Shown here in pieces: positions 58,048 through 64,000 of a stretch of 64,000 nucleotides of DNA. Each line of letters opens with the position of its first letter. Within the stretch, counting starts at the first letter, position 1. The position numbers were made by a program, and so were the translations under genes. A model generated the notes under the pieces. The model worked only from the letters and a program-made list of their open reading frames with translations, was not told where the DNA came from and did no database searches. This stretch comes from Tricholomella constricta (Eukaryota; Basidiomycota; Agaricomycetes; Agaricales; Lyophyllaceae): positions 1-64,000 of the forward strand of contig JAACJP010000002.1 of the NCBI GenBank assembly GCA_013368375.1, in the 5' to 3' direction.

Positions 58048-60572
58048 ATGCTCGCTATCTCTGCTACCGGCACCCTCACTCTCCTCGACCCACCAACCCT
58101 CAAGAAAGCTCCTTCGTCTGTCTCCTCGTGTCTTTCCCTCACGGAACCAGCGACTTTCAGTGTCTGGTCGTTCGATAATACTGCTCTCTTCCTCGCATCA
58201 CCTCAGGTTATCCACAGATATGATCCTTCGTCGAATTCCCTAAGGGATCTCTATACCTCGACAGATGCGGAGCCAATATCTCATATTGTGTGTAAAGATA
58301 AAGGGACCCTCATTTATAGCGCAGCAGACAAGATTCGTCTGTTGGAGTGCGGTTCGAGTGCAAACATCGCCCAAACGTTCGAATCGCACAAGTCTCCGAT
58401 TACATCCCTCTCGTTGTCGAACGATTACACTCTCCTTGCCTCTACCTCATCAAATTCCGTGCATGTTCATAACCTGACCCTTGGTTCACACACCGTGCTC
58501 AGAGGGCTGGCCTTGGCTGGGCAATCCATCACCACTTCAGTCTTTCACCCACACGCGCGCACGAGACTGTTGTTAGGAATTGGGAAGCAGCTTGTGGTAT
58601 ACGATACTACCAGACCATCTGGGCCTCTCAAGTCGGTCCCTTTGAGTGAGACGACTTTGGGTGACATAGTGGCAGTGGCGTGTAGTCCGTTCAGTAAAAC
58701 TTTGGTTGCTGTTGCGACAGCTGGTGGAAATGTGGGTCTGGTTGATTTAGACAAGGAGAAAGGGTGAGTCATGGAAGTCCTTTATTGCTAGCACTACTGA
58801 TCACCACCTAGGCTATTCCGAACCCTTAATGTCAAAGTTCCCTTAACGTCCCTTGGATTTTCACCAGAGGGTGCTGCGATATACTTGGGAACAGAGCATG
58901 GAAAACTCCTCATCATGGACTTGAGGGCTTTGGATAAGCCACCGAAGGTAATTTCTATCAGCGAAACCGGTTGTCGAATCGAGACTATGAGCATCCAGGT
59001 CTGGCCTTCATATTCTTACCCGAGTACTCTGATTATTTACTAACATTTTGGACAATGTTGCAGAGGAAGTTGAAGCCTGGAGCTCTGAGCGCTAAAACGA
59101 CACCCACCACAGCTGCTTCAACAAAGCCGGGAACACATTCTGACACCAACCCTTTGCGTAGGCAGGCTGTAACATCGAGACCCGTTGCCAAAGCTGCTCC
59201 CTCTCCAGCTCGTGCTCGCGTTGCCCGTGTAAACCCTACTAAAGCTTCACCTACTCGTCGCCTCCCTTCGGCAACGTCAAAGGAGTCTGTACCTTCCGTG
59301 ATATCTACACCCAAGAAGCCGAGTACTCAGATCGAGAAGAAGGTTTTCTCACCAGTGCGAGATCCTCTCGGGAACAGTGCTGGTGACATATCTGGTATGC
59401 GGCCTGAACTAGGAAACCTAAGCTTGCTGATCCTTCGCCCTGTAGTACAACTTGAATCGCTTGATGCAGTTAGAGGCGTCACGAAGGTGACCCCGGTGAA
59501 GGATAGAAAACCTTCCACATCGTCTGCCCGTTCTCGGCCATCTTCTTCCCCGAAGGCAAACAGCGTCCCTGCGACTATATCCGCGATCTCACCGCGACCA
59601 TCGAACCGAGAATCCGCAACAAAGGACGCAGATCAGCCCCGGCGCACGAGAACTGTTCCAGCTGCTACCAGTCGGACACGAAAAACTTCTTCTACGGTCA
59701 CAGAATCATTGCCCAAGATCACAAGCACCTCGAGGCTCACCGTCCCAACCCCGAACACATACCCATATGAACAAATATCCTCGCGGCCGCGTGCCGCCTC
59801 CCGCGCAGGATCTGTGGCTACTTCAGCCTCAACTATCTCCGTCTCCACACGCTCCGCCCGTCCCAGTTCCTCCGCCTCCCAGCGTCCTGGCTCCTCCATT
59901 TCCCGAAATGCGCCATCTCCCTCCCCCGCCATGGGAAGTGTGCCGCTGCCTGCCAGCCGCACCCCATCTCCCGATCTGCCAGGCATTAATCTTGACCCGA
60001 TGACGCCCGTACCAGCTGCGAAGAAGCGTATGGCGGGCTTGGGAGTGTTGGGGCTTGGAACACCAGAGGTGGATCGGTGGATACGGGCTGGGGCGGGGGA
60101 GGATATGAATCGAGGAGATAGGAAGGGGAAGGGGAAGGGGAAGACTGTGGGCTTCAAGGGCGACAGCGAGAATGAGAGTAGCGATGATGGCGATAGTGAT
60201 AGGGATGAAGAGAGAGATGCGGAGGAGAGGGAAAGGGAACGCGAGCGGAGCTTGACGATGCAGGTGTCCCCGTGCAGACCGTCGACGTCCTGGGAGCCGT
60301 CTCCGCTCCGCCAGTCCCCAGCGAGTATGAATATTGGAGGGGGCTCGGCACACGATTTTCTCAGGACGATCGTAAAGGATGTGATGTTTGACTTTCAGCG
60401 CGAGACGCGGGCGGAGATGACGGGGCTGCATCTGGATCTGGTGCGCATGGGAAGGGGATGGAAGAGGGAACTGAGGGAGCTTATGGAGGAATATGGTGGA
60501 GGCATGAATGAGCTGAGAGAGGAGAATCGGAAATTGAGAGAAGAGAATGAGAGGCTGAGGAGGGGATTTTGA
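58048..60572 (+). CDS. NEDD1-like WD40 protein, gamma-tubulin recruitment
   Basis: Exons 58048-58763, 58812-58998, 59064-59394 and 59446-60572; the last two are separated by a likely 51-nt intron (GTATGC..TGTAG) that keeps frame if retained. About 786 aa (803 with retention). Residues 1-300 form a WD40-like propeller (SHKSPITSLSLSNDYTLLAS, GDIVAVACSPFSKTLVAVA, KVPLTSLGFSPEGAAIYLGT). A long Ser/Pro-rich disordered middle follows, then a C-terminal domain (DFLRTIVKDVMFDFQRETRA, then a coiled coil of NELREENRKLREENERL) like the gamma-tubulin-binding end of NEDD1. NEDD1 recruits gamma-tubulin complexes to spindle poles. The family assignment is from architecture and these motifs. Confidence 0.78.
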
Positions 60573-61333
60573 TGACGTTTGTGTACTTATGTCTATACCC
60601 TGATTATGTCGTCACAGTAAGTGCATTTGGTTGCTCTGACTCTGTTGTGGACCTATTCTGCTACAGGAAGGCATGCCTGGATGTTTTTACCGCACCCGAG
60701 GAATATTGTACCCCATCTAATCTAGATCTTGTCTTTGTTCTTCCTCGCTCCGAAAGTTGCTCTTCCGCTCGGGCCCGTAGCCTATATGCAATTGGCCTTG
60801 GATTGCATTTCCATAATGCTTGAAGAAATCTGGCGAGTTGAAGGTGCCACACTAAGCGCTGGTGCACCCGCACGTCCGCCTTGGAGCTAAGCGCTAAATC
60901 CTCGGGCCAACCTTTGCAATTCTCCTCTCTAAATTTTCAGCGCATGTCCAATTACTACGTCAGATCTAGATGATTCTGTGAACGCGATTGTTCAGGAATT
61001 AACCGCTGCGCGTAACTCAGATAATTAATAACCCATACATCTCAGACTTATTCGAGGGGTAGAATTGCATTGCCCCACTTCGAACCTTTGGAGCAGATTG
61101 CAGCACACTCAGGATGGTCCATTGCGACCTCGGAATGTGGCGCCCTTCGAGCTCAGCATCAGACAAGTGTCGTTCCCACTCAGCCGGTTGAACGGTTACG
61201 CAGGCCGCCGGCTGGAAGCGTGCGGTGGTGCAGTGGCCTGACCGTGCGCCGTGGCACATGCTATCGAATAAATCACAAGAACGTATCCTAATTGCATACA
61301 TTCGGGGCGAGCCATCCATAACGTATCAATCTA
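60573..61333. other. intergenic, convergent 3' ends
   Basis: 761 bp between the NEDD1-like stop and the GMC oxidoreductase stop. No supported gene or repeat. Confidence 0.5.
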
Positions 61334-63843
61334 TTAGTGACTCCTACTGCTTTTGATCATATCTGCGGCCTTGTAAAGGGTCAGCGGCTGGCGAAAATGA
61401 AGAGGATAGGATGACACACCTTCTCAGCAACACCGTACACTGTCGAACTGAGATGCGCACTCAGCTGGATCGGGATGATGGAGGAGTCTACATTGTGAGT
61501 TGAACAAATTGTCACACTCGTTTCAAAAGCTGGCAAACTTACCAACGACCCGCACATTCGCAGTTCCGTAAACCACGAGATCGGGACCAACAGCGCCCCC
61601 GTCGTTGCGGGGGAGCATAGAAACAGACCCGATGGGATGAAGAACAGCAGAGTATGAGCTTTTGACAAAGCCCTGCCATTGCGCGTCCGATGCATTCTCT
61701 GGAACCGTAGTGAGGCCAGGCACAATTTCCGCCACGGTATACTCCTTTAGAGGGGAAGTATTGAAGATCTTTCGTGCTAGTCGTGTGGCATTACCCTTCA
61801 GCCAGATATCGAGGTCGCTACCAAGGAAGAATTGGGGGTCCACTATCGAAGGTGTGACTCAACTCGAATTCAATCTTCTACATCGCAACCGGCACCTACG
61901 TTCGGGATGCACACTTGGGTTGCTTGACTTAACGTGAACAGTTCCTCGCCTGGAAATGGGATTTCTTCAGTAATGAATATTGGATGTCCTTGCAGGGTAA
62001 CTACCATTGGGGGATCAAATTCCAGTAAGCCGTACCGATAAAGCGTTCTCCGAACGCAGGCTGCGAGACGGCAAATGAATATTCGATCACAGGAGCTATG
62101 ATTCGAACATCAAATCAATTAGTCAGGCCTTTAATCATTCAAAAATCCCACCTTTGTGTTCAAGGATAGATTCTGCCTGTGCTCGAAGGATCTTGACCAG
62201 GCCCATTTCGCTTGTGAATGCACCAGATGAAACAATCTTCTTTGCGCGGATCGGAATAGACTCGATGAGGTCTTTCCCCACTTCGTTCGCAGCATCTGCA
62301 CCGAGAATTTGCTCGATATCCACAAACGCAACGGCTGGGGTCAGGGGAGCATTGTATGTAGTAAACTCGGATGCAGGTGCATCTGGTGAAACGGTGTATA
62401 TGACTGTATTAAGGGCCTGGTCTTGCAAGTTGGTCCCGACAGCGGGCAAATCCACCTAATAGTCAATGTTGTCATCAACATAAGACTCCATCGCATCAGG
62501 AAACCTATATAGCCTTACCTCCACCGGTATTCCAACTTGTTCAAGAATTCTGGAGAGAACATAACAGTCAGAATATCTTTATGCGAAAGTCGCAGCGTGG
62601 CGTACCGCCTATCTCCTATCCCGCTCAGCTCTAGGAAATGTGGGCTCTGTAGTAGCATTAATGGACTGATAAAGAAATGTTCAAATCTGAACGACGACTC
62701 ACCCCTATGGCCCCAGATGCAATTATCACCTCATTGCAAACCTTGACCACATATTCTGGCCCAAGTTCCGCATTGAGGAGGGGGGTGGATATAAATTTTA
62801 CTCCAGTTGCCCGTGAAAGGGAGCCAGAGCGGCTACCCCACACAAGACCACTTGCCTGATGTCCAATAAGGATGATGAGATTCGACTTCTTCTGCAGTGA
62901 AGGGTAAATATATGCATTCGCGCTGCTGCTCCGTGTATTTCCGTCTGGCGCAACGACAGTCTTGTTTCCGGGCTTAATTGAATACTGGAATCTGGCTGCG
63001 CCGTTTGGTTTCCCAGATGCGACGTCAGGGTTTTGGGCCAGGCCAGGTATAGCCGCTCGAGCCGCTTCAACAATATATCCTGCGGCCACTGTCGCTTCGT
63101 AGGGCTGAGGAAATCCTGCATCGACCTTGCCGTTGTATCCGTGGACGTCTGGATTCACGGTTGCCCCTAAAGATATCTGCTGTGGATTGGGCAAGTGGTA
63201 ATTCTCGGATTTTTTCATGTACCTAATCGAGCATAAGCATTTGCATGGTCGAGCACTATGATGGTTCAGTAACCCACTGCATAAGGGACTTGAAATTCCA
63301 CCCCGGATTGCCAAGTTGTTCAAGACTGTCGTATTGATCGATCGTTGCACGTGTCCAGCACATACCATTAATAGATGAGCTACCGCCGAGAACTTTGCCT
63401 CTAAACAGAATCATCAGCCTTGTCATCATTTACATGAGTAGACAGACATACTGGGTCATGGGGAGAACGTTCCCCCCAACCGTCTGGGCCGTGGTGTTAT
63501 GCTTCCAGTCATAAATGCTAGTGACGGAGATAGACTGTCCAGGATCATTAACTATAGGGTCATGCTGAGCGTCCTGTCCTGCTTCAATGACAAGAACTGA
63601 GACTCTGAAGTCTTCGGCAAGACGGCTCGCCACAGTTAGGCCTGATAATTAAAGGTCATTAAGACTAATGGTCCAGGGCTATAGAAGGGTTTGCATACCT
63701 GCTGTCCCTCCTCCTACTACCACATATGAGAATGTCTTGTTCAGTACGTCAAGCGGATTCTCAGTGATGTGGATTCCATTGACTCCAGAATTTGAGAGGA
63801 AGGCAAGTCCAAGGGTTGTACCTATCCAGATCGAGGTCAGCAT
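61334..63843 (-). CDS. secreted GMC oxidoreductase (aryl-alcohol oxidase/pyranose dehydrogenase-like)
   Basis: Twelve minus-strand exons: 63843-63699, 63641-63452, 63400-63278, 63222-62703, 62646-62606, 62549-62519, 62455-62152, 62095-62005, 61949-61900, 61842-61543, 61487-61420, 61369-61334, 1899 nt, 632 aa. A signal peptide (MLTSIWIGTTLGLAFLSNSG) precedes the FAD-binding GGGTAGLTVASRLAE (from residue 44). GMC signature 1 is KVLGGSSSING, signature 2 SGAIGSPHFLELSGIG. RGTVHVKSSNP and DPQFF follow. The catalytic pair is His567 (LHPIGS) and His610 (LSAHLS). Such flavoenzymes oxidise alcohols or sugars and feed H2O2 or quinone cycles in wood decay; the substrate is not readable. Intron junctions all hold frame. 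Confidence 0.92.
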
Positions 63844-64000
63844 GATATTGAAAGATCAAGATGCGGACGCCCCGACCTTAAGTACTCAGTGAGAATGGGA
63901 GAGTGATGTCGACCATCAGGCTCGCTCGACGTAGGTCTTCTTCTCTTACCCCATATGATATGATGACTCGCGATGGTATGGAAGACGACGACAACAGAAA

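Overview
The window is nuclear DNA of a basidiomycete fungus (Agaricomycetes). Nearly all genes carry short introns of about 45-75 nt with GT..AG ends, and the gene content is fungal: the ERMES subunit Mdm12, Elp3, Fan1, a QDE-1-type RNA-dependent RNA polymerase and a secreted GMC oxidoreductase. A seven-member expansion of secreted or single-pass membrane proteins starting with an RTIDD-type ectodomain reminds me of polypores, but that placement is recollection, not proof. Exon joins were made by eye from splice signals, reading frame and homology. In most multi-exon genes the exon lengths sum to an exact number of codons, which is good support.

Layout. 1-6792: the 3' part of a Ty3/gypsy LTR retrotransposon (RNase H end and integrase, then a 3' LTR at 5819-6792). 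Between pol and the LTR lie two antisense, intron-containing paralogous genes. One encodes a canonical Zn2Cys6 zinc cluster and the other has lost it. Each has its own copy of a 38-bp hairpin plus polypurine motif upstream. 6793-9247: a DIRS/Ngaro-like element (gag-like ORF and the start of reverse transcriptase) into which the Ty3 element inserted. 9439-20317: a hypothetical gene, a Ynd1-type apyrase, D-aminoacyl-tRNA deacylase, Mdm12 and Elp3.

20930-32987: five tandem members of the RTIDD family (signal peptide, CxxC ectodomain, Ser/Thr stalk, transmembrane helix, coiled-coil tail). Member 3 is broken by a 1323-bp inverted-repeat transposon whose removal restores the frame. Two more members lie at 46.9-48.4 kb and 56.2-57.8 kb. 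33187-36823: Fan1 nuclease. 37-39.4 kb: a small secreted cysteine-repeat protein whose repeats are encoded one per 93-nt exon, with a decayed partial duplicate beside it. 40288-45239: nucleotide-sugar transporter, mitoribosomal Mrp51 and a HYPK-like UBA protein. 45438-46802: a degraded gene. 50029-54367: a 13-exon RNA-dependent RNA polymerase. 54694-55663: an unknown gene. 58048-60572: a WD40/coiled-coil NEDD1-like protein. 61334-63843: a 12-exon GMC oxidoreductase.

Themes: housekeeping genes sit among quickly changing tandem families, nested retroelements and a non-autonomous DNA transposon. The RNA silencing polymerase is the natural opponent of such elements, but nothing here shows a direct link. 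The observation I would follow first is the antisense zinc-cluster gene inside the Ty3 element and its duplicated module.
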